Positions 13,011 through 20,149 of a stretch of 22,505 bases of DNA are shown piece after piece. Below the pieces are notes generated by a model. That model searched no databases. It saw only the letters and a list, made by a program, of their open reading frames with translations, and was not told the DNA's origin. The position numbers and the translations under genes were made by a program. Source of the stretch: an uncultured Acidimicrobiia bacterium (GTDB lineage Bacteria; Actinomycetota; Acidimicrobiia; IMCC26256; CALEDW01); contig CALEDW010000308.1 of the NCBI GenBank assembly GCA_937949585.1, forward strand, positions 1 through 22,505, written 5' to 3'. The number at the start of each line of letters is the position of its first letter. The stretch's first letter is position 1.

Positions 13011-15326
13011 TCAGCCGGACCCGGTCGGTGCGAGGTAGGCGCGGCAGGGCTGGGCCCGAAGCGACGGGCACGGTGCCGGGGCGTCGGGCAGTTTCGGCAC
13101 GGGGGCCCGCACGACCGGGAGCACCACCCGCGACGCCCGGTCGGCGTGGCGGGCGATCGTGTTGACGGGGGTGCCGTCGAGCGTCGCGAACGTCCATCGG
13201 GGCCGGTCGCCCCCCGGGGCGCTGATGGTGAGGCGGAGCCGCGTACCGGCCCGGAAGTGGTGGGCAAAGGGGAACAGCAACACCCGGAGCGGCACGAACC
13301 GACCGCGGGGCAACGGCGCGGCGTCCTCCTCGAGGTGGGTGTGCACCGGTTCCAGCGGAGAGGAGCGCTTCCGGTCGAGGGTCCGGTGCCCGGCCCGCAG
13401 CCAACCGCTCTGCACGTAGCGCTCCTGCCCGTCCGGTCGTACCTCGCTGAGGGTGACCTGCAGGTCGGTGTCGGGGGCGTTGGAGCGCAGCCACAGGTCG
13501 ACGGAGCCGGTCCCGATCATGGTCACGGGCCTCGGGAGCGGCTCGGAGACGTAGGCCAGCGACGCGCCGTCGACGACCGGCGTCCAGTCGTAGGCGGCGT
13601 CGTGGCGCCAGATGCCGGAGTCGTCGGCGCTCCAGTTCGTGCGGGGCCGCACCGACGGGTCGGAGCGGTACCGGTCGGCACCCCGGGTCGAACGGGGCGG
13701 TCGGGTGGCGAGACGGCCGCCGGCGTGCAGGTACCAGGCGGTGGCCCGAGTTCCCGGCACCGGCCAGGACCGGTGCCGGGTCTCGGCGGTGGCGACGGGC
13801 GCGCCCGGCACCGGTCCGGCGGTGCCCCCGTTCTCCCACAGGATGCGGATGCGCGGCTCGCGCTCGTAGGCCCGGCGGGCCTCGGCGTAGGAGCGGCCGG
13901 TGAAACGGTCGGGGGGCATCTGCAGGCCCGACACCCCGGTGACGATCTCCCAGAGTTGGGGCGCCAGGGCCCGTACCGTGGCCGGCATGCGGGGCACCCG
14001 GCGGGCCACGTAGAGGTCGAGGAACTCCCACATCGCGTGGAGGACCCGGGGGGCGAGTGCGTCGACGTGGGTACCGTTCTGCCCGTAGGCACGCATCAGC
14101 ACCCCCGGTCGGAAGTCGTCGAGCAGCGTGGCCCACCGCCCGCCGGTCTGCTCGTCCTGCCAGGCGCCGGCGATGAACACCTTGGCCCTGATGTCCCGCA
14201 CGAAGGTGCGCGGCGCCAGGTCGGCGCCGCCGCGGGGGAGGTCGAGCCGGAAGTCCTCGTCGACCAGCGCGTAGTACGGGTGGGTGCGGATGATCTCCAG
14301 CAGGTCGGGGTTCTGGCCCCGCAGCGCCATGTTCGCCGCGCACGTGGCGTCGCCACCGGCGATGCGGTCGGCCACCCAGCGGGGCGGGTTCGGGTTGGGC
14401 CAACGGTTCTGCTCGACCCGCTCCCGGGCCCACGAGTAGGCGAACCCGTCGTTGAAGATCCCGCCCGGGTACAGGATCCCGGCGTAGGTGTCGTCGATCA
14501 CCGACAGGGGGGTGATGGCCGCCAGGTGCGGGGGTCGGGTGCGGGCGACGAACAGCTGGCTGATCCCCGGGTAGGAGATCCCGACCATCCCGATCCGTCC
14601 CGTCGACCACGGTTGCGCGGCGACGGTCTCGATCACGTCGTACCCGTCGAGGCCCTGGAGCCGTTCGAAGAAGGTGAACGACCCGCCGGAGCAACCGGTG
14701 CCCCGGATGTTCACCCCCACCCAGGCGTAGCCGAGCGCGTTGGCGAAGAGCTTGAACTGCGGCTGGCCGGTGCTCGGGCTCGACGGGTCGTAGCCGGAGT
14801 ACTCGACGACGGTCGGGTAGGGCCCGTCCCCGGGCGGGCCGGGCAGGGAGACCTGGACCGACAGCGTGGTGCCGTCCCGCACCGTGAGGTAGCCGTAGCC
14901 GGCGGTGGGACCGAGGTTGGCGACCTCGAGCCGCTGCGACCGGTAGAAGGACGGCTTGGGGTGGCGGGCATCGAGCACCCGGAAGCGCTCCGAGTGCTCG
15001 GCCTTCCCGTCGTGGGTGACGGTGACCCGGTACCCGTCCCCGGCGGGCACGTTGCGGAAGAGGTGGCTGCCGAGGGTGTCGGCCCGGGCCGAGGCGACCC
15101 GCCGGTCGCGCCGAGTGAGGGTGAGCTCGTCGCCCGGGGCGGCGCCGGTGACGCCCACCTGGTAGACGCTCGGCCGCACCGCGAACGGGGCGGCTCCGGG
15201 GGCTTGGTGGTGGGCACCTGCCGGTGCCGGCACCCCGGCGAGCGCGACGCCGAGGACGACGAGCGCCAGGATCACCTGCCGCTGCAGGCCGGCGCGACGT
15301 GACGGAGACGGGGTGGTGACGGTCAT
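13011..15326 (-). CDS. Secreted CocE/NonD-family hydrolase (X-Pro dipeptidyl-peptidase-like)
   Basis: A 771-aa exported serine hydrolase. The first 38 residues form a signal peptide: basic start, hydrophobic core about 18-35, likely cleavage after AGA. Residues about 48-120 form a beta-rich extra domain. The alpha/beta-hydrolase core has nucleophile Ser251 in GISYPG, Asp391 in AGAWQDEQTGG and His420 in GQNGTHVDA. From about 570 a jelly-roll domain follows, with VDLWLRSNAPDTDLQVTLSEVRPDG typical of the X-Pro peptidase C-terminal domain. Relatives include cocaine esterase, alpha-amino-acid ester hydrolases and glutaryl-acylases; the substrate here is unknown. Its ATG follows GAGGGGG. The frame continues upstream antisense to lysC, which is a GC artefact. 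It diverges from lysC across 120 bp. Confidence 0.88.
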   Translation of the reverse strand: MTVTTPSPSRRAGLQRQVILALVVLGVALAGVPAPAGAHHQAPGAAPFAVRPSVYQVGVTGAAPGDELTLTRRDRRVASARADTLGSHLFRNVPAGDGYRVTVTHDGKAEHSERFRVLDARHPKPSFYRSQRLEVANLGPTAGYGYLTVRDGTTLSVQVSLPGPPGDGPYPTVVEYSGYDPSSPSTGQPQFKLFANALGYAWVGVNIRGTGCSGGSFTFFERLQGLDGYDVIETVAAQPWSTGRIGMVGISYPGISQLFVARTRPPHLAAITPLSVIDDTYAGILYPGGIFNDGFAYSWARERVEQNRWPNPNPPRWVADRIAGGDATCAANMALRGQNPDLLEIIRTHPYYALVDEDFRLDLPRGGADLAPRTFVRDIRAKVFIAGAWQDEQTGGRWATLLDDFRPGVLMRAYGQNGTHVDALAPRVLHAMWEFLDLYVARRVPRMPATVRALAPQLWEIVTGVSGLQMPPDRFTGRSYAEARRAYEREPRIRILWENGGTAGPVPGAPVATAETRHRSWPVPGTRATAWYLHAGGRLATRPPRSTRGADRYRSDPSVRPRTNWSADDSGIWRHDAAYDWTPVVDGASLAYVSEPLPRPVTMIGTGSVDLWLRSNAPDTDLQVTLSEVRPDGQERYVQSGWLRAGHRTLDRKRSSPLEPVHTHLEEDAAPLPRGRFVPLRVLLFPFAHHFRAGTRLRLTISAPGGDRPRWTFATLDGTPVNTIARHADRASRVVLPVVRAPVPKLPDAPAPCPSLRAQPCRAYLAPTGSG

Positions 15327-15431
15327 TGGCCCCCTCGCGGTCGGATCGCACAGTTTGGCCGGGTTCCCACGCCGAGGGGCAACCCGACGTTCCGTTCCTG
15401 CCCCGGCCCGGGGGCCGACCCTCGCCGCCGC

Positions 15432-15437
15432 TACCCT
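15432..15437 (+). promoter_or_regulatory. -10 box of a probable leaderless lysC promoter
   Basis: TACCCT ends 9 bases before ATG 15447. The bases between lack a purine-rich ribosome site. It probably drives lysC-asd and perhaps the genes behind them. Confidence 0.5.
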
Positions 15438-15446
15438 CGCCGGGGC

Positions 15447-16664
15447 ATGCTCACCGTCCAGAAGTACGGCGGCACCTCCGTCGCCGACCCCGACCGCATC
15501 CGGGCCGTGGCCGACCACATCGCCCGGACCCGGCGCGGCGGCGCCGAGGTGGTGGTGGTGGTCTCGGCGATGGGCAAGACCACCGACGACCTCCTGCGCC
15601 TCGCCCGTGAGGTCGCCCGGCAGCCCCACGGCCGGGAGCTCGACATGCTGCTCACCGCCGGGGAGCGGATCTCGATGTCCCTGCTGTGCATGGCGCTGAT
15701 CGACCTCGGGGTCCCGGCGGTCTCGTTCACCGGGTCCCAGGCCGGCATCGTCACCGACACGACGCACGGGAAGGCGAAGATCCTCGAGGTCCGCGGTGAC
15801 CGTATCCGGGAGGCGCTGGCCCGGGGCGCGGTGGCGGTGGTGGCAGGCTTCCAGGGGATCTCCACCGACCGCGACATCACCACGCTCGGGCGGGGCGGGT
15901 CCGACACCACCGCGGTGGCGCTGGCGGCGGCGTTGGGAGCCGAGGTCTGCGAGATCTACACCGACGTGTCGGGAGTGTTCAGCGCCGATCCGCGGGTGGT
16001 ACCCGAGGCCCGCAAGCTGTCCCGGGTGTCCTTCGACGAGATGTTGGAGATGGCCGCCACCGGAGGCCGGGTCCTGGCCCTGCGGTCCGTGGAGTTCGCG
16101 CGCAACCACCACGTGCCGATCCACGTACGCTCGTCGTTCACCTGGGAGCCGGGCACCTGGGTGGTGGAGGAGGACCCGACGGTGGAACAGGCCATCATCT
16201 CGGCGGTCACCCACGACACGTCCGAGGCGAAGGTGACGATCGCCCAGGTCGCCGACCGGCCCGGCGTGGCCGCGGCACTGTTCCGGGCGCTCGCCGACGA
16301 GGCGATCAACGTCGACATGATCGTCCAGAACGTGTCGACCGCCGGGCACACCGACATCTCCTTCACCGTTCCCCGCGACGACCTGCACCGGGCCTTGACG
16401 GTGGTGGCCAAGGTCGCCGCAGACCTCGAGGCCACCGGCGTGAGCCACGACGCCGGGATCGCCCGGGTCACCCTCGTCGGGGCGGGGATGAAGTCCAACC
16501 CCGGCGTGGCGGCCCGGATGTTCGAGGTGCTGGCCGCCGAGGGCATCAACATCGAGATGATCTCCACGTCGTCGATCCGGATCTCCTGCGTGGTGGCCGA
16601 GGCCGAGGTCGAGCGGGCCGTGCGGGCCCTGCACCGCGCCTTCGAGCTCGAGGCGGCGAGCTGA
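15447..16664 (+). CDS. lysC: Aspartate kinase, alpha subunit
   Basis: A 405-aa aspartokinase, first enzyme of the Lys/Thr/Met/diaminopimelate pathway (aspartate to aspartyl phosphate). KYGGTSV (6-12) is the N-terminal signature. GFQGISTDRDITTLGRGGSDTTA carries the substrate and ATP site. Two ACT domains fill about 250-405 (SEAKVTIAQVADRPG; IARVTLVGAGMKS), the usual place for Lys/Thr feedback control. The length matches the actinobacterial alpha-beta type (about 405-425 aa). A second in-frame start at 16182 should give the beta subunit. The stop overlaps the asd start by one base (TGATG), the common lysC-asd operon. Confidence 0.96.
   Translation: MLTVQKYGGTSVADPDRIRAVADHIARTRRGGAEVVVVVSAMGKTTDDLLRLAREVARQPHGRELDMLLTAGERISMSLLCMALIDLGVPAVSFTGSQAGIVTDTTHGKAKILEVRGDRIREALARGAVAVVAGFQGISTDRDITTLGRGGSDTTAVALAAALGAEVCEIYTDVSGVFSADPRVVPEARKLSRVSFDEMLEMAATGGRVLALRSVEFARNHHVPIHVRSSFTWEPGTWVVEEDPTVEQAIISAVTHDTSEAKVTIAQVADRPGVAAALFRALADEAINVDMIVQNVSTAGHTDISFTVPRDDLHRALTVVAKVAADLEATGVSHDAGIARVTLVGAGMKSNPGVAARMFEVLAAEGINIEMISTSSIRISCVVAEAEVERAVRALHRAFELEAAS
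16182..16664 (+). CDS. lysC: Aspartate kinase beta subunit from an internal in-frame start
   Basis: GTG 16182 (codon 246 of lysC) is preceded at 7 bases by GGAGGAGGA (16166-16174), a strong Shine-Dalgarno inside the coding sequence. Translation from it gives 160 aa covering just the two ACT domains, beginning MEQAIISAVTHDTSEAKV. Corynebacterium glutamicum makes its beta subunit from an internal start at the same place, with a protein beginning MEEAILTGV. The beta subunit pairs with alpha to form the feedback site. The alignment and the ribosome site are visible here; expression is inferred. Confidence 0.65.
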   Translation: MEQAIISAVTHDTSEAKVTIAQVADRPGVAAALFRALADEAINVDMIVQNVSTAGHTDISFTVPRDDLHRALTVVAKVAADLEATGVSHDAGIARVTLVGAGMKSNPGVAARMFEVLAAEGINIEMISTSSIRISCVVAEAEVERAVRALHRAFELEAAS

Positions 16665-17689
16665 TGGCGGTGCGCATGGGAGTGGTCGGGGCCACCGGGC
16701 TGGTGGGCACCGAGATGCTGCGGATCCTGGAGGAGCGGGCTTTCCCCCTCGAGGAGCTGCGGGCCTTCGCCTCGCCGCGCTCGGTCGGCCGGCGCCTGCG
16801 GTTCGGCAGCGGCGAGGTGGTCTGCGAGGAGCTGCGCCCCGGCTGCTTCGACGGTCTCGACCTCGTGATGGTCGACGTCGACGACCCGATCGCGGCCGAG
16901 TGGGCCCCGCAGGCGGCGGCGGCCGGTGCCCGGGTGATCGACAACTCGGCGGCCTTCCGGATGGATCCCGAGGTGCCGCTGGTGATCGCGGAGGTGAACC
17001 CGCAGGACCTGGGCCGGCTGCCGCGGGGCATCGCGGCCTGCCCGAACTGCACGACGATGGTGCTGCTCACCGCGCTGGCACCGCTGCACCGCGCCGCCGG
17101 GATCGAACGGATGGTGGTGGCCACCTACCAGTCGGTGTCCGGTGCCGGGCAGGCCGGGATCTCCGAACTGGCCGGGCAGTGGGCGAAGTACGACGGCGAC
17201 CTGCACCGGTTGTGCCGAGCGGGGGTCGAGGACGCGCTGGAAGCCGGTGAGGTCTGGCCGAAGCCGATCGCCGGCAACGTGATCCCGCTGGCCGGATCGG
17301 TCCGGGAGGCCGGCTACACCTCCGAGGAGTGGAAGCTGGTGCGCGAGACCCGGAAGATCCTGCACGACGAGGCGATCGCGGTGACGGCCACCTGCGTGCG
17401 GGTCCCCGTGTTCGTGGGGCACTCGATGGCCGTCAACGTCCGGTTCCGCTCGCCCCTCGGTGCCGATGAGGCCCGTTCGCTGCTCGCCGCCGCCCCGGGC
17501 GTGCGCCTCGCCGCCGACGACGCCCCGACGCCCCTGGAGGGCGCGGGGGTGGACCCGGTGCTCGTCGGTCGGGTTCGGGAGGACCCGTCCGAGGCGCGCA
17601 CCCTCGACCTGTGGGTGACCGGCGACAACCTCCGCAAGGGAGCGGCACTCAACGCGGTGCAGATGGCCGAGGTCATCGTCGCCGCCTGA
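16664..17689 (+). CDS. asd: Aspartate-semialdehyde dehydrogenase
   Basis: A 341-aa enzyme that reduces aspartyl phosphate to aspartate semialdehyde with NADPH, the second step after LysC. GATGLVG (9-15) is the nucleotide-binding loop. Cys129 in CPNCTT is the thioester nucleophile. QSVSGAGQAG, GNVIPLAGS and the base His253 in FVGHSMAVNV are all in place. One oddity is that the usual SAGG/SAGS cofactor loop near residue 70 reads VMVDVDDP, although the strand after it (ARVIDNSAAFRMDPEVPLV) is normal. This may alter NADP phosphate binding. The ATG overlaps the lysC TGA by one base. Confidence 0.95.
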   Translation: MAVRMGVVGATGLVGTEMLRILEERAFPLEELRAFASPRSVGRRLRFGSGEVVCEELRPGCFDGLDLVMVDVDDPIAAEWAPQAAAAGARVIDNSAAFRMDPEVPLVIAEVNPQDLGRLPRGIAACPNCTTMVLLTALAPLHRAAGIERMVVATYQSVSGAGQAGISELAGQWAKYDGDLHRLCRAGVEDALEAGEVWPKPIAGNVIPLAGSVREAGYTSEEWKLVRETRKILHDEAIAVTATCVRVPVFVGHSMAVNVRFRSPLGADEARSLLAAAPGVRLAADDAPTPLEGAGVDPVLVGRVREDPSEARTLDLWVTGDNLRKGAALNAVQMAEVIVAA

Positions 17690-17708
17690 CCGGACGGCGC
17701 AGGCGGGG

Positions 17709-18683
17709 ATGACGGCCGGCGGTCCCTCCCCGGCGCACCGCCGGATCGGCCGGCGCGAGCGCTACGGCCTCGCCCCGTGGAGTGACGGGGTCGCGGCCGT
17801 GCGGGCGGTGCTGCGCCGGGACCCGCACGTCCCCCCACCGGAATGGGGCCTCAGTTCGCTGCGGATCTTCAAGCCCCGCCTCGGGCTGCCGGCCCGGCTC
17901 GGACGCCGCCCCGCCGACGGCCTCGTGCCCGTCTACAACTTCGTGAACCGCACGCCCCGCCCGTCCGCCGCCCCCTACTCGGTGCGGGTGCGCGACGGGC
18001 GGGACTGGCGGGGCGGGCGCTGGACCTACGACGGTCACCTCGGCACCGACTTCGTCTGTCCGGTCGGCACCCCGGTGGTCGCCGCCGCTCCGGGGATGGT
18101 GGTGCGGGTGAGCCTGGACATGGACATGGGCGGTCGCAAGGTCTGCCTCGACCACGGCCGGGGCCTGTTCACCACGAGCAACCACCTGGCCCGGGTCGCG
18201 GTCGGCGAGGGCCAGGTCGTGCGGCGCGGTCAGGTGATCGGCTGGTCGGGGTGCTCGGGGATCGAGTTCCTGCTCTTCTCGCCCTGGCTCGCCCCGCACC
18301 TGCACTTCAACACCTGGTGCGACGGCGCCGTGGTCGATCCGTTCGCCCGCCCCGGGGAGGTGTCGCTGTGGCGGCGGCGCAACGACCCGGTGCCGCACAC
18401 CCCGGGTGACGAGCCGGCCGACGACGCCGAGTTCACCCCCACCCGGTGGGACCCGCGACTGCTCGACGCGCAGATCGAGGCGTGTGCCGACCCCGCCCGG
18501 CGCGCGGCCCTGGCCGGGATCGAACCGGTCTGGCGGCGGGCGGCGGCCGTGCTGCTGCTGCGCAACTACTGCCCGGGGCTGTTCGGGGAGCTGCTGCCGG
18601 TCTCGCCCGGTCGGCATCCCGTCGAGCCTCGCCTCGACCTGCCGTTCCCGGCCTCGGTGTACCGGGGGGCCCGGCTGCCGTGA
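17709..18683 (+). CDS. M23 (LytM-fold) peptidase family protein without a signal peptide
   Basis: A 324-aa protein with a central LytM/M23 zinc peptidase domain, about residues 85-215. All metal and catalytic positions are present: His110 and Asp114 in GHLGTDF, His159 in SNHLARV, and His197/His199 in PHLHF. M23 enzymes normally cut peptidoglycan cross-bridges outside the cell, yet the N-terminus here (MTAGGPSPAHRRIGRRER) has no hydrophobic segment and no lipobox. A 100-aa C-terminal extension follows the domain and ends in FPASVYRGARLP. It may be cytoplasmic, exported another way, or acting on a non-wall substrate. AGGCGGGG precedes the ATG. It lies 19 bp after asd, and its TGA overlaps the coaA-like GTG. 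Confidence 0.82.
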   Translation: MTAGGPSPAHRRIGRRERYGLAPWSDGVAAVRAVLRRDPHVPPPEWGLSSLRIFKPRLGLPARLGRRPADGLVPVYNFVNRTPRPSAAPYSVRVRDGRDWRGGRWTYDGHLGTDFVCPVGTPVVAAAPGMVVRVSLDMDMGGRKVCLDHGRGLFTTSNHLARVAVGEGQVVRRGQVIGWSGCSGIEFLLFSPWLAPHLHFNTWCDGAVVDPFARPGEVSLWRRRNDPVPHTPGDEPADDAEFTPTRWDPRLLDAQIEACADPARRAALAGIEPVWRRAAAVLLLRNYCPGLFGELLPVSPGRHPVEPRLDLPFPASVYRGARLP

Positions 18684-19459
18684 CCGGTGCGCCGGCGCCC
18701 TCGACGGTCCCGGATCCCGTCGCAGCGGTGCGGGATGCGCTCCCCACCCGTCGCCGCAAGGCGGTGGCGGTGGTGGCGCTGGCCGGGCCGGTGGCCGTCG
18801 GCAAGAGCACCTTCGCCGCCGCGCTGGCCGCCGGCCTCGGTCGGCCGGTCACGGTGGTCTGCCTCGACGCCTTCCTGCGACCCAACGCCGAGCTCGACCG
18901 GGACGGCCTCACGCTGCGCAAAGGGTTCCCCGAGACCTACGACGTCGAGGCGCTGACCGCCGCGCTCGACCGTCTCCGGGCCGGCAGGCCGACGCTCGTG
19001 CCGGTGTACTCCCATCTCATCTACGACCGGGAGCCGGGACCCGGTGTGCAGCTCGCGCCGGGCGCGGTCGTGGTGGTGGAGGGCCTGCACGCGCTGGCCT
19101 TCGTGGCCGAGCGCGACCTGGGGGTCTACCTCCATGCGCCCGACGACGTGGTCGTTCGCTGGTTCGTGCAGCGGTTCTGCAGCCTGTGCGACCAGGCGCG
19201 CCGGCGGCCCGGCGGCTTCTACGACCGCTTCGCCCACCTCGATCACGACGCCCGGGTGGCGTTCGCCCGGACGGTGTGGGACCTGGTGAACGGGCCGAAC
19301 CAGGCCGAGCACGTGGCGCCCACCCGCAGCCTGGCCGATCTGGTGATCCACAAGGACGGCGACCACCAGGTTGTCGGGATCGAGGACCACCGCCGACGGG
19401 CGGCGGGTCCGCGCCGCACCGGCGCGGCAGGCCTACGCTCCCGAGTGCCAGGTCTGTAG
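18680..19459 (+). CDS. coaA: Type I pantothenate kinase-like protein (CoaA)
   Basis: A 259-aa P-loop kinase of the CoaA/uridine-kinase family. CoaA phosphorylates pantothenate, the committing step of coenzyme A synthesis. The Walker A is GPVAVGKS (36-43). LDAFLRPNAEL, RKGFPETYD, VPVYSHLIYD and VVVVEGLHALA follow the CoaA order, and GPNQAEHVAPTRSLADLVIHK matches the CoaA C-terminal block. It is shorter than E. coli CoaA (316 aa) because the usual 50-residue N-terminal region is missing and only about 25 residues precede the kinase core. The GTG start overlaps the M23 gene stop (GTGA), so the pair is coupled. Another small-molecule kinase of this fold is possible but less likely given the PNA, RKGFPE and PVYSH motifs. 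Confidence 0.8.
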   Translation: MTGAPAPSTVPDPVAAVRDALPTRRRKAVAVVALAGPVAVGKSTFAAALAAGLGRPVTVVCLDAFLRPNAELDRDGLTLRKGFPETYDVEALTAALDRLRAGRPTLVPVYSHLIYDREPGPGVQLAPGAVVVVEGLHALAFVAERDLGVYLHAPDDVVVRWFVQRFCSLCDQARRRPGGFYDRFAHLDHDARVAFARTVWDLVNGPNQAEHVAPTRSLADLVIHKDGDHQVVGIEDHRRRAAGPRRTGAAGLRSRVPGL

Positions 19460-19471
19460 GAGGTGTGTCCT

Positions 19472-20140
19472 GTGCGTCTCCGTCGCCGGCGCACCGAGGA
19501 TGCCGCACCGGTTCTCGAGGCGCCGCCCCCCGCGAACGGCACCGACGAGATCGTCCGGGCCCTGGGCGAGCTCCGGGCCGGCCTGTCGGCATTGGCCGAG
19601 GTGGGTGAGCGCCTCGCGACCTGCCTGGTCCGCCAGCAGGAGCTGCTGGCCCGGGCGGTGACGCCGCGGGGACGGGACCCGGACCTGACCGGGGTCGACG
19701 GTGCGGCCGACCGTGCGTGGACCGTGCTCGGTGGAAGCGTCGACCCGGGCCGCCCGTCGCGCCGGCTCGACGGGCGGGTGCCGGGCACCGACGTGGAGGT
19801 GCGGTGCGCCTGGGACGGTGGCTGGGCCGGGGGCTTCGAGGTGGCGGAGGTCCTGGAGTGCCGCGACGGCCTGCGGTTCCGGCTGCTGCGTCGCTCCGAC
19901 CGATCGGTGCTGCCCGTGCTCTTCGACGACGGCGAGGTCCGCCTCGCGCCGACCCCTCGATCCGATCCCGAACCGGTGCTCGACCTCACCGACCCCGCCC
20001 TCGCCGACGGCTGCGACCGGGAGGCCCCGGACGCGCCGAACGGGCCGGCGACGGAGGCGGGGCTCACCGGCGGTCGGGACGGGCCGGCGACGGAGGCCGG
20101 TTCCCGCCCGCCCCCCACCCGGTGGCCGTCGGGGTGGTGA
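19472..20140 (+). CDS. Unrecognised 222-aa protein, helical N-terminus and small beta domain
   Basis: I do not recognise this protein. Residues 1-22 are basic then Pro/Ala-rich. Residues 25-60 form a Leu/Glu-rich helix, possibly a coiled coil. Residues about 95-160 (VEVRCAWDGGWAGGFEVAEV onward, then LRRSDRSVLPVLFDDGEVR) have alternating hydrophobics and aromatics like a small SH3- or Tudor-like barrel. The last 50 residues are Asp/Pro/Gly-rich and include a repeated GPATEAG. There is no signal or membrane segment. The start is set by TAGGAGGT (19457-19464), which overlaps the coaA stop, with GTG 19472 at the correct distance; GTG 19463 lies inside the ribosome site. A TACGCT box at 19434-19439 could be its own promoter. 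Only 9 bp separate its stop from the convergent hydrolase gene. Confidence 0.7.
   Translation: MRLRRRRTEDAAPVLEAPPPANGTDEIVRALGELRAGLSALAEVGERLATCLVRQQELLARAVTPRGRDPDLTGVDGAADRAWTVLGGSVDPGRPSRRLDGRVPGTDVEVRCAWDGGWAGGFEVAEVLECRDGLRFRLLRRSDRSVLPVLFDDGEVRLAPTPRSDPEPVLDLTDPALADGCDREAPDAPNGPATEAGLTGGRDGPATEAGSRPPPTRWPSGW
20041..20097 (+). repeat. Short in-frame direct repeat in the C-terminal tail
   Basis: An 18-base unit, CGGGCCGGCGACGGAGGC, occurs at 20041-20058 and again at 20080-20097, with a period of 39 bases (13 codons). Both copies encode GPATEAG in the disordered tail of the 222-aa protein. It probably arose by slippage and would be prone to copy-number change. Confidence 0.6.
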
Positions 20141-20149
20141 ACGGACGGG

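Noticed and set aside
15327..16634. Extension of the CocE-type hydrolase frame to 1207 aa
   Set aside because: The added part is antisense to lysC and has no domain; a signal peptide begins exactly at ATG 15326.
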